Assembly: GCF_000939975.1 (NCBI RefSeq)
Contig: NZ_LK391969.1
Location: forward strand, 310,001 to 374,000
Direction of reading: 5' to 3'
Source of the DNA: Pseudomonas saudimassiliensis
Lineage (GTDB): Bacteria > Pseudomonadota > Gammaproteobacteria > Pseudomonadales > Pseudomonadaceae
DNA length: 64,000 bases
Shown: positions 27,452-36,868 of the stretch, in pieces
Numbering within the stretch: position 1 is the stretch's first letter
Layout: the number at the start of each line of letters is the position of its first letter
Notes under the pieces: generated by a model
Database searches by the model: none
What the model was told of the DNA's origin: nothing
Seen by the model: the letters and a program-made list of their open reading frames with translations, nothing else
Made by a program: the position numbers and the translations under genes

Positions 27452-27685
27452 TTAATGCTCATGCAAACGGACATTCAGCTCATCGACAATGGGCGCCCAC
27501 TCGGCATCTTCGCGAAATTCCTCCTTGAGGAACTGTGACTGACCCGGCGTCCAGAACGGCGCATCGACCAGTTTCACATCCTCGGGCAAGCGATGGCTCG
27601 CGATAAAGGCCTCGATATCTTCGGGCGTGGAAGACAGGCCAAGCTGGTCAAACAGGTCACTCAATTGCTTGTTGGGTAATTCCAT
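27452..27685 (-). CDS. DUF2789 small protein
   Basis: A 77-residue acidic cytoplasmic protein matching DUF2789, with LSDLFDQLGLSS, FIASHRLPEDVKL and FWTPGQSQFLKEE. A GGAG ribosome site precedes the ATG. No function is known to me. It stands alone between the exporter gene and the divergent ankyrin gene. Confidence 0.85.
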   Translation of the reverse strand: MELPNKQLSDLFDQLGLSSTPEDIEAFIASHRLPEDVKLVDAPFWTPGQSQFLKEEFREDAEWAPIVDELNVRLHEH

Positions 27686-27831
27686 GGGTAGCTCCTCTGG
27701 TTGCTAGTCTTGTATTCATTGAAGCAGAAGTTGCCGTTTGGTTCCGGCTAACTTCCTTTCCTGGCCGTTTACCGGGCGTGACCTGCCCGCGAGGCGAAGG
27801 CACAATGGGATTTTTCCCGGGAGTAACTGTG

Positions 27832-28338
27832 ATGGCTGACCGACCTACTCTGGATGACGAAACCCTCGCCTTTGCCGAGCGCATGTTCGACCTGGCCCGC
27901 CATGGCGACGCCGAGCAGCTGCAGAACATGCTGAAAGCTGGCCTACCCGCCAACCTGCGCAACAGCAAGGGTGACAGCCTGCTGATGCTGGCCTGCTACA
28001 ACGGTCACCTGGATGCCGCCCGCGTGCTGCTCGCCCATGGCGGCGACCCGGAGCTGGCAAATGACCGCTGCCAGACGCCCCTGGCGGGCGTCGTGTTCAA
28101 GGGCGACATGGACATGCTGGAGCTGCTGCTGACCAGCGGTGCCGATGCCAATGGCTGCCCAACCGGGGGCAAGCCACCCCTGATGTATGCCGCCATGTTC
28201 AATCGGGTGGACATGCTGGAGCGCCTGCTGCAGGCCGGCGCCGACCCACAGGCGACCGATGCCGATGGCAAGACGGCGCTCGAACTGGCCCGCACCATGG
28301 ACGCCGGTGACGCCGTCACCCGCCTCGAACAGCTCTGA
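27832..28338 (+). CDS. Ankyrin-repeat protein
   Basis: A 168-residue protein made largely of four ankyrin repeats (about residues 20-160), with consensus pieces such as GDSLLMLACYNGHLDAARVLL, here divided by short loops, and TALELAR near the end. There is no signal peptide, so it is probably a cytoplasmic protein-interaction module. The ATG at 27832 is chosen because the acidic lead-in to repeat 1 starts there; an upstream ATG at 27778 lacks support. The FAN1 gene starts 92 bases downstream on the same strand. Confidence 0.87.
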   Translation: MADRPTLDDETLAFAERMFDLARHGDAEQLQNMLKAGLPANLRNSKGDSLLMLACYNGHLDAARVLLAHGGDPELANDRCQTPLAGVVFKGDMDMLELLLTSGADANGCPTGGKPPLMYAAMFNRVDMLERLLQAGADPQATDADGKTALELARTMDAGDAVTRLEQL

Positions 28339-28429
28339 GAGATCGGTTGCCCTGCGCGCCGCTCCCGCGCAGGGCTCCATCTGTCACCCAGGGCTTGAAG
28401 CGCGGGCGGTAGCGCAGGCAGAATACTGT

Positions 28430-30091
28430 ATGCCCAACCAGCCCACCTCTCCAGCTACCGCGAACCAGCCGGCGCCGTTCTACTACCTGCACAACTTCCG
28501 GCAGGCAACGACCTGGCTGCGGCAACGCTATGCCGACCTGCTCAACGACGAGGAACAGGTCTTCCTGACCTGCTTCGATGCCCTGCCCCAGGCCTCGCAG
28601 GCGCTGCTGGTCAGGTTGATCATGCGCAAGGGGCCACATTTTCGCAGCAGCCGCCTCAACTATCCGGAAATCGGCGATCTCGACGCCGCCGCCGCGCCCT
28701 TGCTGGAACTGGGCTGGCTGGATGATTGCCACCCATTGGGCGCCGCCGAGCTGGGTACCTTGCTGCGCCGGGACGAAATCATCGCGCTGCTGTCTCCCGC
28801 GCCTGAGCTGCGCACCCTGCGCAAACCCGAGCTGGTGCAACGCCTGTCGACCGCAACCGAAGCTCGCGGCTTTCACCAATGGTGTCCCGCCAGCCCGGAA
28901 CGCCTGCTGACGCTGCGGATCGGCGACCTGTGCGAACGCCTGCGGCTGATGTTCTTCGGCAATCTTTCCCAGGGGTGGGAGGAGTTCGTGCTCGCCGAGC
29001 TGGGTATCTTCCGCTACGAGCAAGTGGCGCTGACCCCGGAGTCCCGGGGTTTTTCCTGCCGCCTGGATATCGAGTTGTATCGTCACCTGCACCAGTGCCG
29101 CACCCAACTGGAAGCGGGGCAACCCTGCCTGGAGGTACTCGAGTTGCTCGGCCAGCAGGAGTACGCCAATCCCTGGCTGCGCAGCCGCCACGATCGCTTG
29201 TTGTTCGACCTCGCCCGCCAATTGGAGCGGGAAGCAGACCTGCAACAGGCCCTGGCGTTATACGCACGCAGCGGCTGGAGCGGTGCCCGCCAGCGGCAGA
29301 TTCGTATACTCGAGAAGCTGCAGCAGCATGAACAGGCCTGGGCGTTGGTCCAGGATTCCCTCGATGCCCCAGAAAGCGAGGCGGAGCTGCAGCTCGCCCT
29401 GCGGGTGCAACGACGCCTGGCGCGCAAGCTCGGCCAGCCGGCTCACCCGCCAGCTGTTGATGGCATCACCACGCGGCTCGACCTGAACCTCCCGGGTCCC
29501 CACGCGCTGGGCGTGGAGGCTGCGGTACGCGAGCATCTGGATTCACCCCAGGCTCCCGTGCATTACGTGGAAAACAGCCTGATCACCGGCCTGTTCGGCC
29601 TGCTCTGCTGGGACGCCATTTTCGCGCCCCTGCCCGGCGCCTTCTTTCACCCATTCCAGAGCGCCCCAGCCGACCTGCACAGCCCCGACTTCCAGCACCG
29701 GCGGCGTCCGCTGTTCGAGCGTTGCCTGGTCCGACTGGACAGCGATGCCTGGCAGCACAGTATCCGCCGTACCTGGCAGGCCAAGCAGGGCATCCAGAGC
29801 CCCTTCGTCCACTGGTCGCTGCTGACCGAAACGCTGCTGAACCAGGCTCTACAATGCCTGCCGCCCGCCCACCTGCGAGCCTGGTTCCTGCGCCTGCTGC
29901 AAGATATCCGCGCCAATCGCGCCGGCATGCCCGACCTTATCCAGTTCTGGCCCGAGCAGGGCAGTTACCGGATGATCGAGGTAAAAGGCCCCGGTGACCG
30001 CCTCCAGGACAACCAGCGGCGCTGGTTGGAGTTCTGCCATCGCCACGACATGCCGGTCGCGGTCTGCCATGTCCAGTGGGCCAACCCGTGA
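28430..30091 (+). CDS. fan1: FAN1-type VRR-NUC structure-specific nuclease
   Basis: A 553-residue homologue of the bacterial FAN1 nucleases, which cut 5' flaps and process interstrand crosslinks. A SAP-like segment lies near residue 125-140 (LRTLRKPELVQRLS), a helical TPR-like middle follows, and the C-terminal VRR-NUC domain carries PDLIQFW-x-EVKG-type catalytic residues D502, E517 and K519. Spacing matches the D-14-E-x-K pattern known for P. aeruginosa FAN1. The ATG at 28430 gives the family length; the frame is open further upstream inside the ankyrin gene. Its stop overlaps the next start (GTGA). Confidence 0.92.
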   Translation: MPNQPTSPATANQPAPFYYLHNFRQATTWLRQRYADLLNDEEQVFLTCFDALPQASQALLVRLIMRKGPHFRSSRLNYPEIGDLDAAAAPLLELGWLDDCHPLGAAELGTLLRRDEIIALLSPAPELRTLRKPELVQRLSTATEARGFHQWCPASPERLLTLRIGDLCERLRLMFFGNLSQGWEEFVLAELGIFRYEQVALTPESRGFSCRLDIELYRHLHQCRTQLEAGQPCLEVLELLGQQEYANPWLRSRHDRLLFDLARQLEREADLQQALALYARSGWSGARQRQIRILEKLQQHEQAWALVQDSLDAPESEAELQLALRVQRRLARKLGQPAHPPAVDGITTRLDLNLPGPHALGVEAAVREHLDSPQAPVHYVENSLITGLFGLLCWDAIFAPLPGAFFHPFQSAPADLHSPDFQHRRRPLFERCLVRLDSDAWQHSIRRTWQAKQGIQSPFVHWSLLTETLLNQALQCLPPAHLRAWFLRLLQDIRANRAGMPDLIQFWPEQGSYRMIEVKGPGDRLQDNQRRWLEFCHRHDMPVAVCHVQWANP

Positions 30092-32397
30092 ACTACCGCA
30101 TTGCGGTACGCGCGCTGTGTGAGTTCACCGCCCGGGAAGGCGACCTCGATCTGCGCTTCACCCCGGCACCCAGCGCCCAGGAGGGCATGGCGGGCCACCG
30201 GACAGTGGTCGCCCGGCGTGGGCCCGACTACCTGAGCGAGGTCGCCTTGGTCGGCAGCTACCAAGGTCTGCTCGTCGCCGGCCGCGCCGACGGCTATGAC
30301 CCCGCGCTCAATCTGCTGGAGGAAATCAAGACCCACCGGGGCGACGTCAAGCGCATCCCGCACAATCACCGCCTGCTGCACTGGGCGCAGGTGAAGGTCT
30401 ATGGCTGGCTGCTCTGCGCGGAGTACGAGTTAGACGAGATCGACCTGGCGGTAGTCTATTTCAACGTACTCAGCCAGCAGGAAACGCCCTACCGCGAACG
30501 CTTTGGTGCCGCGAGCCTGCGCGAGTTCTTCGAGCTGCAGTGCCGCCGCTTCCTCACCTGGGCCGAGCAGGAAAGCGCCCACCGCCTGGCCCGCGACGCT
30601 TGCCTTGTGCAGCTGCAGTTTCCCTGGCCGTCCTTTCGCACCGGGCAGCGCCAACTCGCCAACCAGGTATACCGCGCCGCCCGGGACGGCCACACCTTGA
30701 TGGCCCAGGCCACCACGGGCATCGGCAAGACCCTGGGCACGCTCTTCCCGCAGCTCAAGGCCTTTCCCGAGCAGCAGCTCGACCGGCTGTTCTTTCTCAC
30801 GGCCAAGACGCCCGGGCGCCAGCTGGCCCTGGATGCCCTGGCCAGCCTGCGCGCGCAGCAGCCAGAAATGCCGCTACGCGTACTGGAGCATGTCGCCCGG
30901 GACAAGGCCTGCGAATACCCGGAGCGTGCCTGTCACGGCGACTCATGCCCCCTTGCCAAGGGGTTCTACGACAAGCTGCCGGCGGCCCGGGAGGCAGCGC
31001 TCGGGCGGCGCTGGCTGACCCGTCAGGCCGTCCGCGACACCGCCCTGGCCCACGGGGTGTGTCCCTACTACCTGAGCCAGGAGCTATGCCGCTGGACCGA
31101 TATCGTGGTGGCTGACTACAACTACTACTTTGATATGACCGCCCTGCTCTACAGCCTGACGGTGGTGAATGACTGGCGAATAACCCTGCTGGTGGACGAG
31201 GCCCATAACCTGATCGACCGGGGCCGCGGCATGTATACCGCTGAGCTCGACCAGGGCAGCTTCAATGCCTTGCGCAAGACGGCGCCCAGCGCACTGAAAT
31301 CGACCCTGGACCGGGTGAGCCGCCATTGGAACCAGCTGCACCGGGACCAGCAGGACGACTACCAGATCCATCCGACGATCCCGGATCTCTTCGTGCTCAG
31401 CCTGCAGAAAGCCGTCAGTGCGATCACCGACCACCTGAGCGACCAGCCGGAGGGCAACGACGCGGCGCTGCTGCGTTTCTATCTGGACGCCATGCTGTTC
31501 TGCCGCCTCGCCGATCACCACGGGCCCCACTCCCTGTTCGATATCACCCGGCTTCAGCTCGGCCGTCGCACCCTGTCGACCCTGTGCCTGCGCAACATCG
31601 TCCCGGCGCCCTTTCTCCGCGACCGTTTTACCGCCGCCCACAGCAGCACCCTGTTCTCCGCCACGCTCAGCCCCCAGCATTACCATGCCGACTTGCTTGG
31701 CCTGCCGGCGGACACCCAATGGCTGGATGTGGAGTCCCCGTTCAGCGCCGAGCAGTTGCAGGTGCGTTTTGTCAGCAACCTCTCGACCCGCTATCAGGAC
31801 CGCGCCCGCAGCCTGCTGCCCATCGCCCAGGTGATGGCGCAGCAGTTTCGCGAGCGCCCCGGCAATTACCTGGCGTTTTTCAGCAGCTACGCCTATCTGC
31901 AACAGGTACTGGATACCTTCCGTGCGAGCTGGCCCGAGATCCCCGTGCGCGAGCAATCACGGCAGATGAATGAAGCACAGCGGGAGGCCTTTCTCGAGGA
32001 ATTCACCGACGACTCCCGCTGCATCGGTTTCGCGGTGCTGGGTGGCGCCTTCGGTGAGGGGATAGACCTGCCGGGCAAGCGCCTGGTCGGCGCCTTCATC
32101 GCCACCCTGGGGTTACCCCAGGTCAACCCGGTCACTGAAGAAGTAAAAAGCCGCATGGAACAGATGTTCGGCCAGGGCTACGACTACGCCTATCTGTACC
32201 CGGGTTTGCAGAAGGTGGTGCAGGCAGCCGGACGGGTCATCCGCACCACCGAGGACGAAGGCGTGGTCTGGCTGCTCGATGACCGCTTCGGCCAGCTGGC
32301 CGTACGGCAATTATTGCCTCAATGGTGGCAGCCCGAGCGGTACCGACTGGAACACCAGCCTGCGCCAGGCACCAGTCAATCCCTGTTTCCCGGATAG
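30088..32397 (+). CDS. Fe-S superfamily-2 helicase (DinG/Rad3-like) with N-terminal PD-(D/E)xK nuclease motif
   Basis: A 769-residue protein. The N-terminal 110 residues carry a RecB-like nuclease pattern: D68 in GRADGYD, E79 and K81 in EEIKT, and Q101/Y105 in WAQVKVYGW. The helicase follows with Walker A ATTGIGKT (208-215), VDEAHN box II and C-terminal motifs including QAAGRVIRT. Cysteines C275, C282, C287, C325 and C334 lie where Rad3/DinG enzymes hold an Fe-S cluster. The start GTG at 30088 overlaps the FAN1 stop. It is likely a DNA-repair partner of FAN1. Confidence 0.9.
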   Translation: MNYRIAVRALCEFTAREGDLDLRFTPAPSAQEGMAGHRTVVARRGPDYLSEVALVGSYQGLLVAGRADGYDPALNLLEEIKTHRGDVKRIPHNHRLLHWAQVKVYGWLLCAEYELDEIDLAVVYFNVLSQQETPYRERFGAASLREFFELQCRRFLTWAEQESAHRLARDACLVQLQFPWPSFRTGQRQLANQVYRAARDGHTLMAQATTGIGKTLGTLFPQLKAFPEQQLDRLFFLTAKTPGRQLALDALASLRAQQPEMPLRVLEHVARDKACEYPERACHGDSCPLAKGFYDKLPAAREAALGRRWLTRQAVRDTALAHGVCPYYLSQELCRWTDIVVADYNYYFDMTALLYSLTVVNDWRITLLVDEAHNLIDRGRGMYTAELDQGSFNALRKTAPSALKSTLDRVSRHWNQLHRDQQDDYQIHPTIPDLFVLSLQKAVSAITDHLSDQPEGNDAALLRFYLDAMLFCRLADHHGPHSLFDITRLQLGRRTLSTLCLRNIVPAPFLRDRFTAAHSSTLFSATLSPQHYHADLLGLPADTQWLDVESPFSAEQLQVRFVSNLSTRYQDRARSLLPIAQVMAQQFRERPGNYLAFFSSYAYLQQVLDTFRASWPEIPVREQSRQMNEAQREAFLEEFTDDSRCIGFAVLGGAFGEGIDLPGKRLVGAFIATLGLPQVNPVTEEVKSRMEQMFGQGYDYAYLYPGLQKVVQAAGRVIRTTEDEGVVWLLDDRFGQLAVRQLLPQWWQPERYRLEHQPAPGTSQSLFPG

Positions 32398-32618
32398 GCA
32401 TCAGCCGCGCGCTGCAACCAGGGCTCCAATTCCTTGCGGCCGACCTTGCGCCGCTGCGCCTCGGCCAGTTGCTCGAGCATGTAGTCGCGCTTGGCCTGAT
32501 CCTCGCCCGCCATGGACAGCGCCAGGTCCCGGTTGCTCCAGCGGCGGATGCGCACCATCAACCACCAGTGAAAATACAACCCGCTGAGCACGGCGAAGGC
32601 GATGATGAAATATTCCAT
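32376..32618 (-). CDS. Small hypothetical membrane protein
   Basis: An 80-residue protein with one N-terminal membrane helix (about residues 3-22, YFIIAFAVLSGLYFHWWLMV) and a basic/charged cytoplasmic tail containing a helical segment. The ATG at 32618 puts the helix at the N-terminus; the longer frame is not supported. Its last 22 bases overlap the convergent helicase gene. No family is recognised. Confidence 0.65.
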   Translation of the reverse strand: MEYFIIAFAVLSGLYFHWWLMVRIRRWSNRDLALSMAGEDQAKRDYMLEQLAEAQRRKVGRKELEPWLQRAADAYPGNRD

Positions 32619-32691
32619 GGTGTTCAGTACCTGCTTGAAAGGACCGCCGATTCTAGCGCGGGCCCCTGCCACTTTCATCTTCTCCTGTTGG

Positions 32692-32735
32692 TTGTAGGAG
32701 CGCTGCCCCGGCGCGATGCGGGCCCCCAAGCCCGC
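32692..32735. repeat. REP-like palindromic element
   Basis: TTGTAGGAGCGC, a loop of TGCCCCG and GCGCGAT resemble the Pseudomonas REP consensus beginning GTAGGAGCGG. A second small stem, GCGGGC (32718-32723) with GCCCGC (32730-32735), abuts it. It lies in the interval upstream of the small membrane-protein gene and downstream of the phosphoesterase gene. Confidence 0.6.
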
Positions 32736-32787
32736 CGCTTAGCCGGAAAACGTCGCGGCGGGCCGATGAACGCCGGGCCGGGTCGAC

Positions 32788-34485
32788 TTAGCGCTCGACC
32801 GCCACCCTTACCACCTTGTTGTACTGACGATGGGCAAACTCGCCGGTGGCCGCGCCCTGCTCATCCATCAACGGAAAGGCATAGCGGGGCGTCATGACGA
32901 CTTCATAATCCTGACCGTCGCTGGGCCGCACTTCCACTTCCAGGAAGCCGTAGTGCTTGCCGCCGTCGATCAGTTGATTGCCGTTCCAGATTTCCGGCGC
33001 ATCGCCATGGGCACTCCAGTGGCTGGCCTGGGCTTGGGCTGGCAACTGGTCGAAGGGCACGTAGTCGGTGGTGGGCGCGTAGCCTGGGCCCCGCAGGCCG
33101 TCTCCCGCAAAGCCCACGTCCCAGTAATGCACGCCATCGATCTCAACGTACTCGAGCAGCTCATCATGCCCGGCGAGTACCGCGGTCACGCCATAACGCT
33201 CGAACAGCTCATGGTAGATGCGCATCGGCTGGCCGGACTGGCTGTCCTCATTGCTGGCGATACCGGCGCTCCCCGACGGCAGACTGTGGACACCGGTCCC
33301 GAAGGGTGTGTGGTGGAACTGGACGAAGATCACCTGGCCCCGGGCCTGGGCATCCGCCAGCTCACTCGCCGCCCAGTTCCATTGTTCGCTACCGCGATTG
33401 AAATCCGGCACCCGGGACTGAACGCCATCGATGGCCAGGTTGGTATCCTTCAGCGGGTCGCTGTCATCGCCATTGGACGAGTCGAGGGTGATCAGCGTGA
33501 CCGGACCATAGTCCACCCGGTAGTACCGTTTCTCGTAGCGCTCATCGGTGCCGTAGTTGCGGGGCAACTCCCAGTAGCTGTTCCACTTGTCATAGGAGCG
33601 CATCACCGCCGGCGGGGAATAGGAACCGCCCTCGGGATGCCAGTAGTTTTCATGGTTGCCCAGGGCTGGGAAGATCGGCGTGCGGGAGGCAAAGTCACTC
33701 CACTCGCCCGCGGCGTGGCGCCAGAACTCATCCCAGTCCAGCTGCCGACCGCCCTTCTCCACCAGGTCACCGGCGATCAGCCAGAAATCCGGTTGGCGCT
33801 CCATGGCGTACTGGATATTGGCGCGGTAGCCGGTGGTCTGGTCGACCGGGTACTGCCGGTCGTAGGTCGCGGTATCGGTAGCCAGCTTGTCACCACCGCC
33901 GGCCGCAGCGCTGGCCCCCCAGGCCACGGTCTTGCCGGTAGACTCCGGCTCGGTTTCCATGTCGGACATGGCCAGGAAGCGCACGCTGGCACGCTCGCCG
34001 ATAGCGGGTGCGGTAGTGAACTGCGCCGTCATCGCCGTCTCGCTGCCAGGCTGGCGAACCTCATAGTCATAGCGGGTCGCTGCGCTCAGCCCCTCAACCC
34101 GCACCAGATGCCGGTATGGCAACGCCGGCGCCTGCCCATCAACCACCTCGGCATGGATACCACCGACATTCTTATCGCCGTGGATATAAGCTATCTCGCT
34201 GTCGCCATAACCCAGTGCCTCGACCAGCTCGGGCGTGGAAGCAAAACGGCCAACCCCCTCCACCACCAGCTCACCCGGCACCTGCGTATCGGTAAACCAG
34301 ATGACGCTGATGGCGTCGTCAGTCGGGTTCTGCAGGTAGGGCTTCACCAGAACGCGGGTAGCCGGGGCAGTCTCGCCCGGCGGCGTCACGGTTTTATCGC
34401 TGGAGGAGCTGGAGCTGTCCAGGCAGGCGGTCAGCCAGAGGCTGGAAGCGGCGACAATCAAGGTCGCCAGGGCGGTCTTCTGCAT
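32788..34485 (-). CDS. Lipoprotein metallophosphoesterase (purple-acid-phosphatase-like)
   Basis: A 565-residue exported protein. The signal peptide ends in lipobox LTAC (about C21), followed by a Ser-rich linker. A fibronectin-like N-terminal domain (about 45-160) precedes the calcineurin-type domain, with GNHENYW, FHHTPFG and AGHDELLEY as metal-site motifs. This layout is that of purple acid phosphatases and related phosphodiesterases. It probably acts on phosphate esters in the periplasm or at the cell surface; the substrate is unknown. No Pho-box was identified. Confidence 0.87.
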   Translation of the reverse strand: MQKTALATLIVAASSLWLTACLDSSSSSSDKTVTPPGETAPATRVLVKPYLQNPTDDAISVIWFTDTQVPGELVVEGVGRFASTPELVEALGYGDSEIAYIHGDKNVGGIHAEVVDGQAPALPYRHLVRVEGLSAATRYDYEVRQPGSETAMTAQFTTAPAIGERASVRFLAMSDMETEPESTGKTVAWGASAAAGGGDKLATDTATYDRQYPVDQTTGYRANIQYAMERQPDFWLIAGDLVEKGGRQLDWDEFWRHAAGEWSDFASRTPIFPALGNHENYWHPEGGSYSPPAVMRSYDKWNSYWELPRNYGTDERYEKRYYRVDYGPVTLITLDSSNGDDSDPLKDTNLAIDGVQSRVPDFNRGSEQWNWAASELADAQARGQVIFVQFHHTPFGTGVHSLPSGSAGIASNEDSQSGQPMRIYHELFERYGVTAVLAGHDELLEYVEIDGVHYWDVGFAGDGLRGPGYAPTTDYVPFDQLPAQAQASHWSAHGDAPEIWNGNQLIDGGKHYGFLEVEVRPSDGQDYEVVMTPRYAFPLMDEQGAATGEFAHRQYNKVVRVAVER

Positions 34486-34600
34486 ACGGGTATCTCGGTA
34501 GGATTGCGGTGAAGCGCAGCATGGCAGCGCTTCATGTCATCCCTGTTGCACTTCCGAGAACATTTGATACCGCTGGCGGGCCTGCCCCAGCGGCTCCCCG

Positions 34601-35494
34601 TCAATGCCGAGTCGGCATCGCCGCCGCTTTCGGCTGGTAGAACATCACCACGTTACCCACCAGGATCAGCACCAACCCGAGCACCGCCGCGCCGGTCCAC
34701 TGATAACCCTCGAACAGCGTCGACATGCCCAGCGCGATCAATGGGAACATCACCGTGGTGTAAGCCGCCGGGCCGGCGCCGATCCGACCGATCAGCGAGA
34801 AGTAGGTAGCAAAGCCGATAACCGAACCGATCAAGGCCAGGTACAGCAGCGAGCCGATATAGCCCGGGGTCTGCTCGATGGTGAAGCTGGCCCCGGTGAC
34901 CAGCGCCAGTACCAGCATGGTCAACGCGCCGTAGCCCATGGCCCAGGCGTTGGTCGACAGCAGGTCGAGTTTACGCTGCTGGAAGCGCACGCTGATCATG
35001 TTGCCCAGGGAAAAGCCGTAGGTACCCAGCAGGCTCAGGCCAATACCCAGCAAGGTGCCATTGGACATCTCCCCACCGGTAAGGTCATGCCAGAACAGGC
35101 TGATGATGCCGGCGAACCCCAGCAGGTTGGCCAGCATCAACCGCCGGGTAATCCGCCGACCGAAGAAGATCACGCCATTGAGCGCGTTGAACAGGATCGC
35201 CAGGGAAAACAGCACCGACTCCAGGCCGCTGTTGATATAGGCATTGGCGGTATAGAAACACACGAAATTGAAGCCGAAGACGCACATCCCCTGCAGCAGG
35301 CAGAACAGATGGTCGCCGCGCCCCAGTTTCTGCAACCGTCCACTCAAGCCCAGCACCAGCAGCATCAGGCCGCCGGCGATAGCAAAGCGGTAGAACACCG
35401 ACACCAGCACCGGCACCGGGCCGGTCTGCATACTGATGGCAATCCAGGTGGTGCCCCAGATCAGCACAGTGGCCGCATATAGAAAAACGTTCAT
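34601..35494 (-). CDS. EamA-family (DMT superfamily) transporter
   Basis: A 297-residue protein with ten predicted membrane helices in two EamA repeats, opening WGTTWIAIS and with the second repeat around YGFSLGNMISVRF. These are drug/metabolite exporters of the inner membrane; the substrate cannot be inferred. It appears monocistronic and is divergent from the mechanosensitive channel gene. Confidence 0.88.
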   Translation of the reverse strand: MNVFLYAATVLIWGTTWIAISMQTGPVPVLVSVFYRFAIAGGLMLLVLGLSGRLQKLGRGDHLFCLLQGMCVFGFNFVCFYTANAYINSGLESVLFSLAILFNALNGVIFFGRRITRRLMLANLLGFAGIISLFWHDLTGGEMSNGTLLGIGLSLLGTYGFSLGNMISVRFQQRKLDLLSTNAWAMGYGALTMLVLALVTGASFTIEQTPGYIGSLLYLALIGSVIGFATYFSLIGRIGAGPAAYTTVMFPLIALGMSTLFEGYQWTGAAVLGLVLILVGNVVMFYQPKAAAMPTRH

Positions 35495-35685
35495 CGATAG
35501 TCTCGAAAAAGGCGGAGGTTACCCGGCGCATACGGCCCATGGACACTGGCGTCTGGCGCCGTAGTCGATAAGGACGGAAGGTCGAGCAGGTCAAACTGCC
35601 GGAACTAATCCGCTTCGTCAACGACAGAATTAGGAGACTTAATGGCCGGAAAACCGCCGGCCAACCACCTGACTGGAGATGTGAC

Positions 35686-36804
35686 ATGCCCTATTGGGAG
35701 ACCCTCACCGACCGCTCACTCTGGCTGCAACTGGGCCTTCTGGTTGCCGTCACCCTCATCACCTACCTGCTGTTGTCGGTTGCGCTGCGGGTAGTGAGCC
35801 GACAGTTGGCACAGCGCAACAAGACGAGCCACTCCCGCTTCTTCCACTTCGCTTCGGAGTTGCTGCGTACCACCAGCCAATTGCTGATCTTCGCCTTCGC
35901 CCTGATGATCGGTCTCAAGACGGTGGAGCTGTCACCCCGCTGGGAATCGGCCATGTCCCATGGCTGGTTCATCGTCCTCGCCTTCCAGATCGCGCTCTGG
36001 CTGGACAACGCCGTCAGGCTCTGGACCGATAGTCTGACCCGCGATGGCAAGGCGCGCAATCCGGTCACCACGACGCTGCTGGGCATCATCATGCGGATCG
36101 TGATCTGGACCATGATGTTGCTGTCGATCCTGGCCAACCTGGGTGTAGATATCACTGCGATGGTTGCGAGTCTGGGGGTGGGCGGTATCGCCATCGCCCT
36201 CGCGGTGCAGACGCTGCTCAGCGACATGTTCGCGTCCATGTCCATCGGCATTGACAAGCCGTTCGAAATCGGTGACTTCGTGGTATTCGGCGAGGTGGCC
36301 GGCAACATCGAGCACATCGGCCTGAAAACCACCCGCATTCGCGCCTTGAGCGGTGAGCAGATCGTGATCGCCAACGCGGACCTGCTCAGCCAGATAGTGC
36401 ATAACTACAAGCGCATGAATACCCGCCGCATCGTCTTCACCTTCGGCATCAGCTACCACACCCCCGCCGACAAGGTTCGCGAGGTGGGAGCGCAGGTCAA
36501 ACGCATCATCGAAGGCGTAGAACAAACCAAGTTCGACCGCGCACACTTTTTCGCCTTCAATGAACACCAGCTGACTTTCGAGGTGGTGCATATCGTCCAG
36601 ACGGCTGACTACAACCAGTACATGGACATCCAGCAGGAAATCAACCTGCAGCTGCTGCAGGCCCTGCGGGATATGGACGTGGCCTTTGCCTTCCCCATCC
36701 GTCAGGTGGAATTCATCGGCGGCGACCTGCCGGAAGTGAAGGTCGCCGGCATGCCGGAAAAAACCGCGGCGGCCAATGGCTCGCCCTACGGCGGTGTTTC
36801 CTGA
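35686..36804 (+). CDS. Mechanosensitive channel of the MscS family
   Basis: A 372-residue channel with N-terminal helices (about 15-35, 58-78, 92-112, 135-160) leading to the pore helix and the MscS core VASLGVGGIAIALAVQTLLS. It continues with DKPFEIGDFVV and VGKTTRIR-type beta-domain sequence (here IGLKTTRIRAL). Such channels open under hypo-osmotic stress. The C-terminal cytoplasmic cage is present. A GGAG ribosome site lies before the ATG, and the gene is probably transcribed alone. Confidence 0.93.
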   Translation: MPYWETLTDRSLWLQLGLLVAVTLITYLLLSVALRVVSRQLAQRNKTSHSRFFHFASELLRTTSQLLIFAFALMIGLKTVELSPRWESAMSHGWFIVLAFQIALWLDNAVRLWTDSLTRDGKARNPVTTTLLGIIMRIVIWTMMLLSILANLGVDITAMVASLGVGGIAIALAVQTLLSDMFASMSIGIDKPFEIGDFVVFGEVAGNIEHIGLKTTRIRALSGEQIVIANADLLSQIVHNYKRMNTRRIVFTFGISYHTPADKVREVGAQVKRIIEGVEQTKFDRAHFFAFNEHQLTFEVVHIVQTADYNQYMDIQQEINLQLLQALRDMDVAFAFPIRQVEFIGGDLPEVKVAGMPEKTAAANGSPYGGVS

Positions 36805-36868
36805 TACCCGCTCGACGTAACCCGCGGGATCGGGCAGCATGTGCGCGATTCCGCCTACTGGAGATACC

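Noticed and set aside
28426-28441. CTG-N10-CAG match overlapping the FAN1 start, like a LexA box
   Set aside because: The centre is GC-rich (TATGCCCAAC) rather than AT-rich, and it covers the start codon; a chance match is likely despite the attractive DNA-repair context.
32830-34512. 560-residue open frame opposite the phosphoesterase gene
   Set aside because: It is an antisense shadow of a gene with clear signal peptide and metal motifs; the translation lacks domain features. The same holds for long antisense frames at 1524-2507, 44843-46552 and 56402-57874.
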